Shown piece by piece: positions 37,701 through 49,983 of a stretch of DNA of 64,000 bases. Origin of the DNA: Dactylonectria macrodidyma (lineage: Eukaryota > Ascomycota > Sordariomycetes > Hypocreales > Nectriaceae); contig JAGMUV010000002.1 in assembly GCA_020744425.1 (NCBI GenBank), positions 2,772,501 through 2,836,500 on the forward strand, given 5' to 3'. A model generated the notes under the pieces. It was not told the origin of the DNA, did no database searches, and saw only the letters and a program-made list of their open reading frames with translations. Position 1 is the stretch's first letter. Each line of letters starts with the position of its first letter. The position numbers were made by a program, and so were the translations under genes.

Positions 37701-40700
37701 TCTGTGCAGAGTGCAGAGTGACTCGGGAGAGTTGGCTCCCACCACCTGAGCAGGCATGTAATGATCCAGTGACTATGGGGCAATTGCCGTCCTCAGTGTA
37801 GCGAGCGCAATGGCGCCCACCTTCCTGTACTCCGCTTCATGATAGGCTTGGGAGTCGGCTTGATGTCTTGGTTGATTCCTCCACCGGGGATCTGCTGGTG
37901 CCATCATGGGCGTTACCCTAATCGATATCGAAGCGGTGATCTGCGCGAGGTTGTGGAGGAGGCTTGCCAGCGATCCCATTATGAATTCCCACCCAGCTGC
38001 ATGTCGGAACTGAAGGTGGCGCATGAAATGATACTGCGTACTGACGCGGTGTGACGTTTGCTCGCCTGCTTTGGATGGATGGACGGGCGTGATAGACAAG
38101 ACCAACCCGACAACGAAGACGAGAGATCGTTCATCGCAGGGGTAGACGGTATACCCCGAGAGCACTAAACGATGGCCGACACAGTATGCGGCTCTGACAG
38201 GCCTGTGAGGTCTTGCTCGTCCGCTGCAGTAGATGATTGGACAGGTGCTGTTAGGAGGCTGCGGGCCCGTCCGCAAATTGCGCACTTTCGGTGTGACACG
38301 CTGGGAATAATGACCATGTATCTTCATGTCCCTGGGCATGGGGAGGTATATCGCTAGGTCTCATGATTGCGTGTGCAAATCGAGACCTAGGACGTACAGA
38401 GTAATCTAGAACGCGAGAGGTGAAAGAAACATGACACCCCTGAGGTTTTTACCATCCATCGGTTGCCTCTCCGCGCCAAGAAGGTTCTGAGCCATGCGAA
38501 TCAACGGGATGGATTAAGCGACGATTTAGGAAACAGACCACCACCAGACTTTGCTTTGGACCAAGGCGGGTCACCGGAAACGACAGTGGCCGTGGTGGGG
38601 GATGGTCTACACTTGCCGAAAGCGGCAATGGCAACGAGCTGGAGAGAGGGCGTGGGGCCGGATCGAAGTGTTGTGAGTGCGTTGGTGGGCGAGAGGAGAG
38701 CCGCTGATACCATGTCCTCCATGGGACACAGGGCGGCAAGCAGCTGAGAGTAGCGGCCGACATCATCTCACCCAGGTGAATGGCCGGGGAGGGGGGTCGA
38801 CATTAAACTATTGTCGCTTCTTTGACACTCTGCTCATCTTGTCGGCATACGCAATTCAAAGCTGGTGTTTTGGCTGCTGGGCTGCTTGCTCCTGGGTAGC
38901 TCACGATCTCCCGACTTGGACGACCAGCGCTAGGGTCAGCCTCAGTGCTAGGGGGCCATGTGTCGAACGACTTGGACCAGCATTTCAAAAAGTTACGATG
39001 TAACTGAGGCGTAGCCGTGTGGTTGGGAAGTAATTCTTGCCTTTTTGGCGTTGAGCTCCATTGAGAGCCCGCTAGCCCCAGTGGCGTATGCGAAGTGTAG
39101 TGTGTAACGGACACTCTGTAGATGTCGTGTAATCGAGATGCACCTAACCATCCCCATCCCTATCCCCGTGGACCAGACTCGGACCCATCAGACTCGGACC
39201 ACATTTTTAGCCTCACTAGAAGAGGTCCGCCTTGCTGCTGCAGTATGACCTCCTGGGGCCTTGGTCTTTGGGTGTGCTCTGGTGGTCAGTTTGCTGTCGG
39301 TGTGGGTGGTCTGGGTGGTCTGGGGCGCACACAGCAGACGCATAGTGGCAGAAATGAGTGATGCACAAACACGCAATGGCGTGTGCTCAACTGTCAGCTG
39401 TATGCCAAGACGGCACACAGATCAACGGTTGGGACAGCGGGATTGACCAGAAGCAAGGGATAAGGTGGTAGAGCACTGTAAGGATAGGCGCGTAGTGTGT
39501 AGATACAGCGCGGCTGGAATGCATCAATGATGCTCCAGAGGCGGTCATGGTCATGGACATGGTCACCAAAATCTGCTGGGATTGACGGTGGGTTTGGTGT
39601 GGTGGCGAGTAGGAAGAGACGAGGCCTGGAGCTGAGGTCTAGGTAAGGTGTTCAAGTCTGTTTCTGGGTGTGGACAATTCCGTCTGGAGGTCTCCAGCTG
39701 GGGCTTCCTTCCCCGCCCTGCTGAGAAGGAGGGGTTCTTTCCTTTCTTGTGTTCCAGCTGCTTGACGTCTGTCCATACTGGGCCAACATCCTCCATCTTG
39801 GGCTGCTCTGTGGAGGCGGGTAGCACACCTACAGGAGACACCTACTGCCTACCTGCCTGCTGGACACCCGCCAGACACCCGACTGTCCGACCCATCCCTG
39901 GGGACCCGGGCGCTCCTCCGCGTAGCGCCGCCTACCTCACCTAGCGAGACCTGCACACTGGGTGACCTAGTGCGGTCATCAGTGGTCACCGCGCAGGAAC
40001 CCAACCCACTGGCACGACTCCTTGGAGCGCCGAACAATTACCCAGACTGCGGCATGGCAGGCGCTGGACTGTCGGCTTCTCATGTACGAACATATGATAT
40101 CGTGCCTACCTTACCTACCTTAGGCATGTATGAGGTATCAGAAGGTATCCGGTAGGCACGTAGGTAAGCGGGTACTCCGATAGTTATGATCCAACCACCA
40201 TCCAGGCGCATCCCACCGTCGACCATAACCAAACTTACCGCGAGCCGACTCCGCGCAGACCCGGCCTTTGCCCTCTCTGCGCTCTCCTTCGCCCATAACC
40301 CCATCAACTATCACTTGTTTCCACAGCCTCGGCGCCTCTGCGTTGCGGGCTGGTCGTGGGTGCTGACCCCTGCCTCAGCTGCCCTGCGGTCCACTGTCAT
40401 GGCTCTGGCTTTGTGTGACCAAACAACCCCTCGGCGTCGTCCCCTCCCTCTTGCCGGAGCGGCGCAGGCAACGCAACGCGACTTAGACGGCGCGACAAGG
40501 GCAGTGATGATGACTGCGGTGAACGGCGACCACCACAATTGACCACCCACCACAGAGTCATACTGGATCATACCTACTGGACTAGACCGACTACACTGGA
40601 TCACAACTGGAGCACACTGGATTACACTGAACCGCAATGGGGATCCCAGGAGTGAGTCGCCCTCGGAACAAGTAGGTAGTGCCGCCGCCCTGGAACCTGG

Positions 40701-40989
40701 CCATGCCAACTCGGGTCGTGCATTAACACCTCGCTGGAGCTAGGTGCGACATCCTAGGCCGCTCTGCCGCCCCTCTGGTGGCATCCCGTCCCGACCCTCG
40801 GGAGGGTAACACACTTGCAGGAGTTGCTTGGCCGCTCCCTTCTTGTGAATCTTGGAGCCAAAAACGATATGGATGGGACACCAATCCCACGGTTTTGGCG
40901 GGCCTGGTCCTAGCAAAACCCTCTGTGGCGCGCAACCCCCCAAACTCCCCAATTCCCCTCCGAACGAGGGAGCCAGGGCCTACTTCGTA

Positions 40990-41030
40990 GGGGAGTGAGC
41001 CAGGGGGAGTGAGCCAGGGCAGTCGGCCAG
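40990..41030. repeat. 14-bp tandem repeat, two exact copies and one decayed
   Basis: GGGGAGTGAGCCAG occurs at 40990-41003 and 41004-41017, followed by a decayed 13-nt copy. The short palindrome CCTACTTCGTAGG lies directly upstream, and a near-copy (CTACTTTGTAGG) occurs near 41299. Confidence 0.85.
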
Positions 41031-41990
41031 GGAGTGTTCTCAGCGGATGGCCAGGGCGGCGCCACGACGGCAGCACCAAGCCAGCGCAGTGCGGAAGCTC
41101 CTGCCGGTTACTGGCCCTGGACGCCCCGGGGTGGTCGTCTTAATGAAAACCTTGGTGTAGGTGCCTGAGGTAGGTCTGTCGACAGTCGATGGGCGTCAAA
41201 GGCGTCCAGGGGAGGCAAGGGTGAGGGACAGGGGTGGGCAGGCCCTACCTATGGAGACCCTTTCCCAAGTTCCCAATTCCCAAGTCACGCCAGGTACCTA
41301 CTTTGTAGGTGCTGAACGCGTGCCTCGTGCGTTGTGTCTTGGACGACTCTTGAGTCTTGGGCACCACCCTGGGGGCCGCTTAAAACCCTTGCCAGCTTGG
41401 CACCCTGGCCGCCTTGGCTGAGCGCCCGGGGTGGGAGCTGGAGAGCTGGGAACTCTACTACTGAGGAGAGGAGTGAGGTGGGCAGCTGGCAGGGAGTTAT
41501 CGTGGACCCAAGCAAGGTACTCCACGGGTACACAGTCCGTAGTACGTACCACCCACCCCCCCTCAATAGGCCGGACCCATGGCCTGTGACGGGATCTCTC
41601 CCAGGTCTTTCCTCGGGGATCCAGGGGCGGCTTCTTATTGCTACTCCGTCACCCCAGCACACACACTCCGGTGTGAACCCACACGCCATCTCGCACACTC
41701 GCAGGCCATCATGACGGGGCCAGACGACTGCCGGTGCTCCCCAAGGCTGGGTGCATGTCTTTCCTCCTTCTTGACCATCCTTCTTTCTCCCACACCCCTC
41801 CTTGTCTCCATTGCTGTTTTTCCCGTCCTCCCCGTTTAAGAACTCCTCGCAACCTCGTCATTTGGAGGGCAATCCCGAGTGAACACTGTCTCACAATCGC
41901 AGTTCCCTTCTCGCTTCCTGCCATCATCCTCGAACCGTCCTGCCATTGTTCAAAAGACGACCCGATCCCTCAACTACATCTACCATCATC

Positions 41991-42040
41991 TGCCACCATC
42001 TGCCACCATCTGCCACCACCTACCACCATTTAACACCATC
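41991..42040. repeat. Decaying decamer repeat in the homeobox gene leader
   Basis: Units of TGCCACCATC at 41991-42000 and 42001-42010 are followed by three units with increasing substitutions. It lies about 280 bp before the homeobox start codon, in CT-rich sequence likely to be 5' UTR. Confidence 0.85.
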
Positions 42041-42316
42041 TACCATCTACATCAGAGACTCCTTCATTCGTTTGTCTTTTTGGTAGTATCATACACAGAC
42101 TCTCGCCGTCTTGCTCTCTCTCGCTTTCACACCAAAAAGTTCTTCCTCCATTGCCTTTGCCAAGATACCCAACCAAACATCCCATTCGCTGAAACGTACC
42201 TTATATTCCCTCCTTCCTTCAACACCTCCTCGAATTAGCTTCAACTCAGCCGATTGCTCTCTATCTCGAACTCGCATCCTGCCAGCTCTCGTTGACTTGG
42301 AGAGCATTGGCTCGCA

Positions 42317-44105
42317 ATGAAGAACAACATGGGATCCTACTCCCACCCCCAATGGACTGGATGTGGATGGGCCTACACTGGCAACGCCGGCTCCTACTCG
42401 GGCTATCCTCAACCGCACAGCTATGCCGCATATCTCCCAGAGTCCATGGAACTCTACAACAGCCAGCAGAGCCACCTGGTTCACCATCAGCAGATGTCTC
42501 GGACAACCGAGACCAAGCCTCGTCTGTCAAAAGAGGAGGTCGAGGTCCTGGAGGCCGAGTTCCAAAGGAACCACAAGCCCAATAGCAGCACCAAGAAAGC
42601 ACTCGCTGAGTCAATGAGAGTTGACCATGCTCGCATTAATGTACTATTTCTATTCCTAACACAACCTTCATGTGAGTGAACTGACCGAGTCACAGAACTG
42701 GTTTCAGAACCGGCGCGCACGGGAGAAGAAGGAAAACAACATTCGCGAATACGCCGCCCGGCAGAAGCTAGAGAAGGACAAGGTAGCCACTGAGACGGGT
42801 CAGTGTCCAGACAGCGACCGCTACAGCGACCGGGTTGCCTCGAGCGCACCCTTCCCTGACCCCCGCCGGCTATCCGCCCTTGGTGAGGCTATCGACGTGA
42901 GCCCTTCGGCTGACCTCACAACTCCCGAGCATGACAGCGAGACCAGTCAATCGGATGCATGCTCGTCTCCAGACATGTCTCTTCATGCTAGTCCTGAGCG
43001 AGCCCTGTCATTTGACTCTTGCAGTGCCGGCGTCGAGTACTTTTCTTTGAAGACCGACGTCGATCCGAAGCCCGTTTTCATCTCGGATTCTACGAGCAAT
43101 TTTCTCTCTCTGGGCGAAACAAACCCGCCAATCCAGACTACTAGCCTACCATACCCAAGCTTTGACCAGTACCCCCAGTTGGTTGTACCCAACACCGAAG
43201 ACGAGGCAACACCCTCATTCTCGCAGCAGTGCTTCACTGCAAGTGCTGGACTTTCACCCACTTCGGCCCAAGACTCTTATGCGCATTACAGCGAGCCAGA
43301 CTTTGATGAGGACAATGTCGACCCTAGCGGTACTTCACAGCAGCCATTGAAGTCCCCGCCGTCAATGGACATCGCCACCCGCCGCAACCGTCGGCCACCA
43401 CACCTTGCCATTAGTGCATCTCGCAGCTACACAGCCGGCGTTCCGAGGACAGCAGTGGACATGGGAAGGAGGGGAGAAATTGGTAGCTCCATGCGACGCG
43501 TTGCTTCTGCTACAGGGACTGGTCGTATTTCCAAGGCGTCCGGAACCCCTCGAAGTCCATTCTTTGACCGAAGCCATGAGGCTCTCATGCAGCTCAACCG
43601 GTCTCCCAGTTTCTCGGGCACTACACCGACCATCGCTCCTCCTACCCCCAACACCCCAATTGTCCTAAATCAACAAGGAGAGATCGACCCGTCGTGTGTG
43701 CTCTCTGTTGACGACAAGCTTGCTCTTCACGACCCAACCTTACGAACCCCACCCACCACACCCGGTATCATGGAGAACATGTTTACCGTGAATACAACCT
43801 ACGATTTACCAGTCTCGGACGAGCCTCTTGTGACTCCAGGGCTGGGTGGCTTCCCGGGTGATTTTGAGGTCCCTGGTGTATCCAACCAAATCCCGAACTA
43901 CATCACCAATAACTGCTCCAGCCAGCCTCAGACGCCATCTTACACTCCGCAGATGGGACCTAACTACTTCGGATATTCCGGGGGCAATGCGGAGTACAAC
44001 TGGTCCGATCCATCGGCCTCGGCAAAGTCGTCGCCTGGTCAAACTCACCGACAGGTCCAGTTCATGAACATGACAGCGTCTAGTTTCAACCAATTGGAGA
44101 AATAG
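42317..44105 (+). CDS. htf1: Homeobox transcription factor, Htf1/Hox2-like
   Basis: Exons 42317-42640 and 42696-44105 give 577 aa. A homeodomain spans about residues 64-122: the helix 1-2 region contains LSKEEVEVLEAEF and SSTKKALAESM, and recognition helix 3 contains NWFQNRRAREKK. The single intron cuts exactly before this NWFQNRR segment. The N-terminus is Tyr/Gln/Ser-rich. The long C-terminal part is Ser/Thr/Pro-rich and probably disordered, with a basic RRNRRPPHLAIS patch. Very similar homeodomains in Magnaporthe (Hox2) and Fusarium (Htf1) are needed for phialides and conidia, so a role in asexual development is inferred. The gene stands alone, with 12.8 kb of empty sequence upstream and 2.8 kb downstream, typical of developmental regulators. 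Confidence 0.88.
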
Positions 44106-45109
44106 GCCCTTTTTAGACGACGCAGTCTTCATGGCAGGCCCAAAAATTCTTGCATCTACAGCGATTCGTGTCCACTCCTTTTCTTTTGGGCATTGTACAA
44201 TATCAACGAACTCAGTTGTTCTCTTCCCTTGCTTTTTAGAGCTACAATGGAAGTCGTCCTGCGAGCGAGGTCCAAAAAAAAAAACCCTCTTTCATCTTTT
44301 TCTTTCTTTCTAATATCTAACGAACCATACCCTAATGTAATGGATGGGCTGTCTTATTTGGCGCTTTGGATGGACAAGGGCGAAATTGGGATGGATCATG
44401 AACTGGAAAGGGGGCTCAGAACACGAGGAGTCACCCCACGAATGGTAAAGCGAAAGGGTGACAGGGCCGTGAGCGAAGCAGAGAGAGATGATTGTCTGTC
44501 TACGCGCGATTGGTTGGTCCTGGAGCGGCCTTGGGAAGAAAATGTCTGTTAGAGAGAGTTGAAGATATTGTCAAGACTACGAGCAGCCCTTTGCGTCTTC
44601 GCGAGAGAGGCAGCTGTGGGCATATTCTCAATCATGTAAATCAAGACAAAAAACTGAAAACAAGCTGAGACAAGCAGCTTTTGCGGTGATAGGTGTCATC
44701 GAAATGTGAGACGGTCGCGATGACTCCAAGACGATTCAGTACGTCGTGGTAGTTGGGAGGTGCACCTCCCATCTACAGCGTCTGTAGTTTGTAGTACTTT
44801 AGAACGTGCATACCTATATAGTACCAGCCGAGATAGTTAGGTAAGGTGGGTAGGTAGCACACAAACTACGCCCTATCTCTTCCAAGCTTGGCCCCAAACA
44901 AACAGGACGGCGTGGTGTTTCGGGCAACCTCCAAAGACACTCATCTATCTACACCACCCGCCGGTCACATTCTGTTCTCATGCGCAATGAATCCGGTCCC
45001 AAAGAGGAATGGTAACTCGACAGGTAGTGGCCCAAGCGCTTTCTTGGTAGCTACTATGACCACTTCTGTACGTAGTGCATAACTTACAACGCATGTAAGG
45101 TTGGTCACA

Positions 45110-45446
45110 CTAGGACCCACCCACCGCAAGGGCGCCGAGATCAGAAGCGGGCCAGTCCGAGTCCGGGACTGGAATCTCCGGCACCCACATCCCACCGTGC
45201 TCCTCGAGGTTCTTGGCATTCTTGGGGTTGATGGAAACATCCACGGATGACTTGTGTTGAGCATCTTCGAAGAGGCGGACCGAGAGTCCTATGGATGCAG
45301 AAGATGCATTGTTGGATAAATCGGGGAACTGATGGTTGTCTTGCAGCAGCATTAACGAAAAAAGGATAACTAGTTGACAGTCTAATAAAACCTGCCCAAC
45401 AAAGTTGGCTGCCGACTGCCGCCAAGACGGAGAACAGGCAAATCAT
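45110..45446 (-). CDS. Weak candidate: small secreted protein of 94 aa
   Basis: This is a tentative model. Exon 45446-45392 encodes MICLFSVLAAVGSQLCWA, which looks like a signal peptide. A 52-nt putative intron (45391-45340) begins GTTTTA, a poor donor, and ends CTGCAAG. Exon 45339-45110 continues in frame and ends DLGALAVGGS. The second exon has a coding look: its codons favour G or C at the third position, and the hydrophilic and acidic residue mix is sensible. It also stays open by itself from an ATG at 45352 (80 aa). I do not recognise the family. Alternatives are a longer multi-exon gene reaching to about 45700, where a clean CTAAC-TTTTCAG acceptor is visible, or chance. Confidence 0.25.
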
Positions 45447-46699
45447 GGCGGGGTGGGCAGAGATGGTATGCAGGTATGTAAGATGTAAGATGTAAGGAGT
45501 GCGGTACCAAGAGATACTTGTCTTGCTAACCTTTGGTCTGTTCTTTCTCGTACTTGCATCCCCCCCACCACATCAGCCTTTGTTCGTTCTAATGCGGGAT
45601 GACATCCTGGCGCGCCTCCTACCGTTACATCTGAAAAGTTAGCGTCACGGAGCAATTAGCAGCTGAGCGTCAGATCCTTTGAGGCGGACGGTTGCAACGG
45701 TGCCCCCCATCTGGCCTGAACAACACCCCGCCCTGCGTAGCTCAGCTCGTTCTGGTGGCGCTACAGCTCATTCCGGCCGGTGAGACTGAGAGCTACAGAG
45801 CGTACATGAGCTTCCCAGCTCTGCTAATGGCGCGTGGCTGCGTCTCGCCGCCAGGTGGAAGCGCCACCAGCGCCTGGTTCCGAGCTTACTTCGAGCCAGT
45901 CGGACCAGCCAACAGCGTAGGGCCCGAAAGTCTTCCGATGGCTTGCTCCCATGCTTCCGCTGCCTCAATCGGCGCAGGGGGAAACCAATGCAGCGTAGGA
46001 GCTCTCGACGGTGGCTGGCCCTAGCCTACCTGGGGTGCGTCGATGGTTCGAGAGCTATGCGCGCGGGCGGGGAGGTCAGAGGCCATGTTTGAGAGCACAG
46101 AGAGAGACATCTGCGAGGCATCAACACTAAGTGAGACTCGGCAGTTATTGTCTCAATCATCTTAGGCGCGTTTTTGCTTTCCCCTCAAGCTGCACCATAG
46201 CCTGACTGTCTGTTGGGTCGCAAATTGAGCGTCATGCTAGCTTATTACCCCGCTATCGTGAAAACCTGGGATCAGATCAGGCTGGCGGTTTATTCATCAG
46301 CCAGCAAACTGGGCCGTCGTCGTCGGCTACAACCACATACGCAATGTCGACAACCGCTGGTAGAACTTCCGGTCGGTCTCGACATGTAGTCTCGAACATT
46401 CTCAGCAGAATCAGTTTGCTAGGGGTGAACAAAACACCAAGGTAGCAGACGAAGATCTAATTGCGCTGGTCGAGAATGACTCGTTGAGTATTTGCGAGAG
46501 TCCATCTCTACCATAGAGCGGGGACAATCGAGTGATCCAAACTTATAGTGGAGTAGTCTAAGCGATAGGTGACAGCGCACTGGGGGTACTGGAGATGCCC
46601 AGTTGCCAGTTAAGTAGGTATGATGAAAACGCGCCTAAAAATTTACCTGTGCGCGACGCAGTACGTCACTGGTAGACCTGAACCGTGCACGCGGATTTC

Positions 46700-46705
46700 A
46701 CGCGT
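46700..46705. promoter_or_regulatory. ACGCGT (MCB-type) site upstream of sld3
   Basis: A palindromic ACGCGT lies 164 bp before the sld3 start codon. In yeasts this element binds MBF and drives G1/S transcription of replication genes. Its use here is inferred from position and gene function only. Confidence 0.4.
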
Positions 46706-46869
46706 TCTATCTTAGACATGCCATCCATCACGTCTGTCCGACAACAAGCCCTCTAACCCTGGTTGATTCCGCTCATACATTTCTATTTTTTTTTTTTAAG
46801 TTGTTGTTGCATCAAACATTAGTATCTCTTGTGTCATGATATGCCTTGAATGAGCATCCCGTCGTTTCC

Positions 46870-49791
46870 ATGTCCTCTCCCGCCTTTGCTGGCGCAGACG
46901 CGTCGCGTCCACAGACGAGGATTTTGACGCCCAGCTCCGACGATAGGTTGAACCGCAATGATGGACCGACGCCCGTGAAGCCTTGCGAGCCCGAAGATCG
47001 CAAGAGAAAAAGAGCAGACTCGGTTGCCATGGACCATTTGCTGAAACCTTCCATTGCTCTAAAGGTACGCGCTGTTGTTTGGTCAGATTCCATGCCCGTA
47101 TCCGTTGGTCTGACAGGATTTGATAGCCACATCCCCCAAACCTCCATGTCCCTCCCCGCGTTCTCCAACCGTTGATGGTGATCCCTCGCGAACATCTTCC
47201 TCTATCAAGCATCGATTTCAATCCTTCCAGTGTCGAACTCGTGCCCGGTCGACTTTTCGAATCTCACATCAAAATCCTGGACCTGGAAAGCCGCATGGGT
47301 TCTGTGCCTGTTGTGTTACTGGCGAGGTACGAGTCAAGTCGCAATGTATACGCCCTTGAGAGACAGGACGATGGGCTCTATGTTACCTGCCGCCTAGGGC
47401 ATTGGATTGATCTCTACTCGCTCGCGAGCCATGCGACTGCGGCCTGTCACGAACGTCTCCGACCCACCACCCGACCAGAGTCTCGAGGGCGAACCGCGTC
47501 CACGGCGATGACGACACCCCAGCTGCACAAGGACCAGAAAGTCAAGAGAGCTGCCATTGAGGCCATTCAGTCTCTCGTCCGCAAGCGGGCCAGGTCTCAA
47601 TCTATTTCCACATTTGAGGATCCTATCAAATCCGACGAAAATGCCTTGTCCTCCAAACCGGTGGAATCACAGCCACCTTCGCCTTCACCCCGAAACGCAG
47701 AGCTCAGAGATACGAAAGCTATAGATAAGGTAGAAGCTAAATGTGCTGTCTCCGTGCCAGCAGTTGATAGCGGAGAGGGATCCTCCCCGCAACAAACAGC
47801 CGAGGCGATCTTTGACAATATCAGAACACACTACTTCGAGGCACTGTACAAATCTATGGTTCGTCTCTCACTCATACGTGGCGTGGATTCCGCTAATTCT
47901 TCAGGGTTCATTGGCGTACTTCGCTAAAGGCCCTCTGTCTCGAGCACGTTCGGCTTTCCACCTCGATCTTGAATCTAGCCTAGATATGGGCGATCTGATC
48001 GAATTTTTGAAGAGTCTTATCTTGACAACCGTACAAGTGGACAAAAAGTATCGCGAGACCATTCCTGAGGTAAGAACCAAGATGAAGGCGATTGTCGAAA
48101 GTTCCGACGAAGGCCGAAAAAGGAAGCGTCGAGCCAAGAAGATGAAGCTTGGTAAGGATGGATTGTACCCCTACGAAGAAGACCAAATCCAGAAGTGGTG
48201 GGTGGCAAACGCACCTGAACTCCACGACGAAGGAAGCAACATCGCTACCCAACAAATCAAGTCACTGACCTCAATGCTTCGGACTCGCGAAACCCAGCTC
48301 CAGATGATTCTAATCCTCGAGATCCTCGCATTGACGCCTCTGAGGGCTCCTGAGGATGCAGAAGACAGTCAGCTTCCAACCTTGCCTGGTGCTACAGAGT
48401 CTCAAGGGGGGATGGCTCCACCACCCAGGAAACGAAACAAACATAACCTACCAATTCTAGTTGACGTCCACGCGGATCGCCTTACCATCTGGCAATCAAC
48501 CGTCTCAGACGAGCAGCTCCTACTGGAGGATTCTCAAGTCACAAACCGAGGAGGAGACGGCCAGCTCCAGCAAAAAGCATCATCCGAACCCCTCAAAGAC
48601 TTTTGTGTAGACGTAATTGTGCCTTTGTACGCCACCCTCTTGCATCAACGTCTTCAGTCACTAACTTTGTTACAGCTTTTCAGCACGACTTCCAGAACTA
48701 TGCGACTCTATTAATCGAAAATTGGGCGGTCCGGTCATTGTGAAACCTCACCAGTTGAGAAGTCTGAAGCGATCATCTAGCAAACGGGAGCAAAAACCTG
48801 GAGCTGCCACGAAGCGACCCAGCCAACAGCAGCCGAGAACCCTCCAACGGGCGCTGTCTACAGAACAGCATCATCGGCGTAGCGTTTCTAGGGGGCCTAG
48901 CAACATGATTGCTCTCATGCGCTCAGCAACATCAACCCCTGTAACAGGGATCAAGCGCGAGGGTAGCGAGCCCGCTGCATTGAAGGGAGTCTTGAAGGGA
49001 GAGTCAGACTTGTTGAATAGACGGAGCAACCCCCTTTCTCGGAGCACCAGCATGACAAATTTGAGGGATAACAAAGCGAGCAAGAAGGCCCTTGTGGAGG
49101 CCGAGCTTAAGGATGCTATCTCGGCGCTGAGAAAACCACATAGGGAAGTCATGAGCAAGGAGTTGATGGATGCAGCCGAGCGTCGAACATCGACTGGCCT
49201 CTCAGCAAAGAGTGAGTGCTCCAAAGCAACGACGTGCCTTGCACCCAACTGACAAGAAACGTAGAAGTACGAAAGCCAGGACGAAGCTCCCTAGGCACAT
49301 CGATTGTGAAGGCTACTCCTGCGAACAATCGGTTCAAGGACATGTTCGCCACTAAGTCCGAAACACCGGAGGATGTCCCATTGATGAGTACTGAGGAGGT
49401 CATCCCTCCATCAAGTATTCCATCAATGATTCCATCGACAGGCTTGCGCGGAGGCCACAGAGACGCCTTTCGCTTTAGTCCTTCTCCTGCCATGGATAGG
49501 ATCGACAGTACGCCAACAAAGAGATCAAGTTTTCTTCATCGCCTCCGAAACGACGATCCTGAGCAGCCTCCGTTATCACCACTGATGCAGAGGAGGGCCC
49601 TGTCGGAAATAAAGCCTGTACCAGGCATTGCGATCCAGGAACAGCGGAAAATCGACTTCACGTTGTTCAGGGACGAAGGAGTACTGGCAAAGCCTGACAA
49701 CATTGAGGCGAAGGAAGAAGAGCCCTTGGGAAAGTCGATGTCGATTTACCAGAAACTGGGATGGGATGACGAACTGGACGACATGTTATGA
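46870..49791 (+). CDS. sld3: DNA replication initiation factor Sld3
   Basis: Exons 46870-47064, 47127-47858, 47905-48626, 48676-49211 and 49265-49791 give 903 aa. Recognition rests on the central Sld3/Treslin region: the segment with YFAKGPLSRARSAF, the helix with LYPYEEDQIQKWW, and the helix with RETQLQMILILEIL. Sld3 loads Cdc45 on Mcm2-7, and after CDK phosphorylation binds Dpb11 to start replication. The C-terminal half is basic and Ser/Arg-rich, with segments such as RRSVSRGPSN and SRSTSMTNL that could be kinase targets. The intron 2 donor is GTTCGT, which is weak, but the join to GSLAYFAKG keeps frame. In intron 1 the second of two closely spaced AG sites (47126) is required, because the first leaves an in-frame stop. 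The gene converges with trs65, 192 bp between stops. Confidence 0.88.
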
Positions 49792-49983
49792 GTTGACTGG
49801 CGGAGCATTGATTTGATGTTTGCATTCGGCGCATTTGATACAGGTACAAGGGATATGGCATTACTAGGCGGCGTTGACATCACGGTAGGATTACTGTATG
49901 GATAATGACATTCGAGGTATGACACATCATTTCAACCAAGACAGTCCAAGTTGGACAGTCCAACGAAGCCCTTGCGATTCGGC

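Larger units (their letters stand above)
29546..42316. other. 12.8-kb region with no supportable gene, upstream of the homeobox gene
   Basis: Open frames here are short (under 201 codons), Arg/Pro/Ser/Trp-rich and without family motifs or consistent exon chains. Base composition is not AT-rich, so it is not a decayed, RIP-type transposon block. Small repeats are frequent: a GT-rich run near 32947-32980, AAACA units near 33082-33105, decamers at 34741-34770 and 14-mers at 40990-41030. The last 500 bases before 42317 are a CT-rich leader. I read the whole as an extended regulatory region, possibly with long untranslated exons or noncoding RNA. Confidence 0.5.
44106..46869. other. Gene-poor region between homeobox gene and sld3
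   Basis: It begins with the 3' flank of the homeobox gene. A weak candidate gene lies at 45110-45446 on the minus strand. From about 46140 to 46800 the sequence is more AT-rich and holds the sld3 promoter with an ACGCGT site at 46700-46705. Nothing else is supported. Confidence 0.5.

Noticed and set aside
37301..38339. Open frames of 166 (+) and 188 (-) codons
   Set aside because: Neither has a motif, a plausible exon partner or coding-like composition.
47065..47116. First AG (47116) as acceptor of sld3 intron 1
   Set aside because: Using it leaves an in-frame TGA five bases into the exon; the second AG at 47126 keeps the frame.
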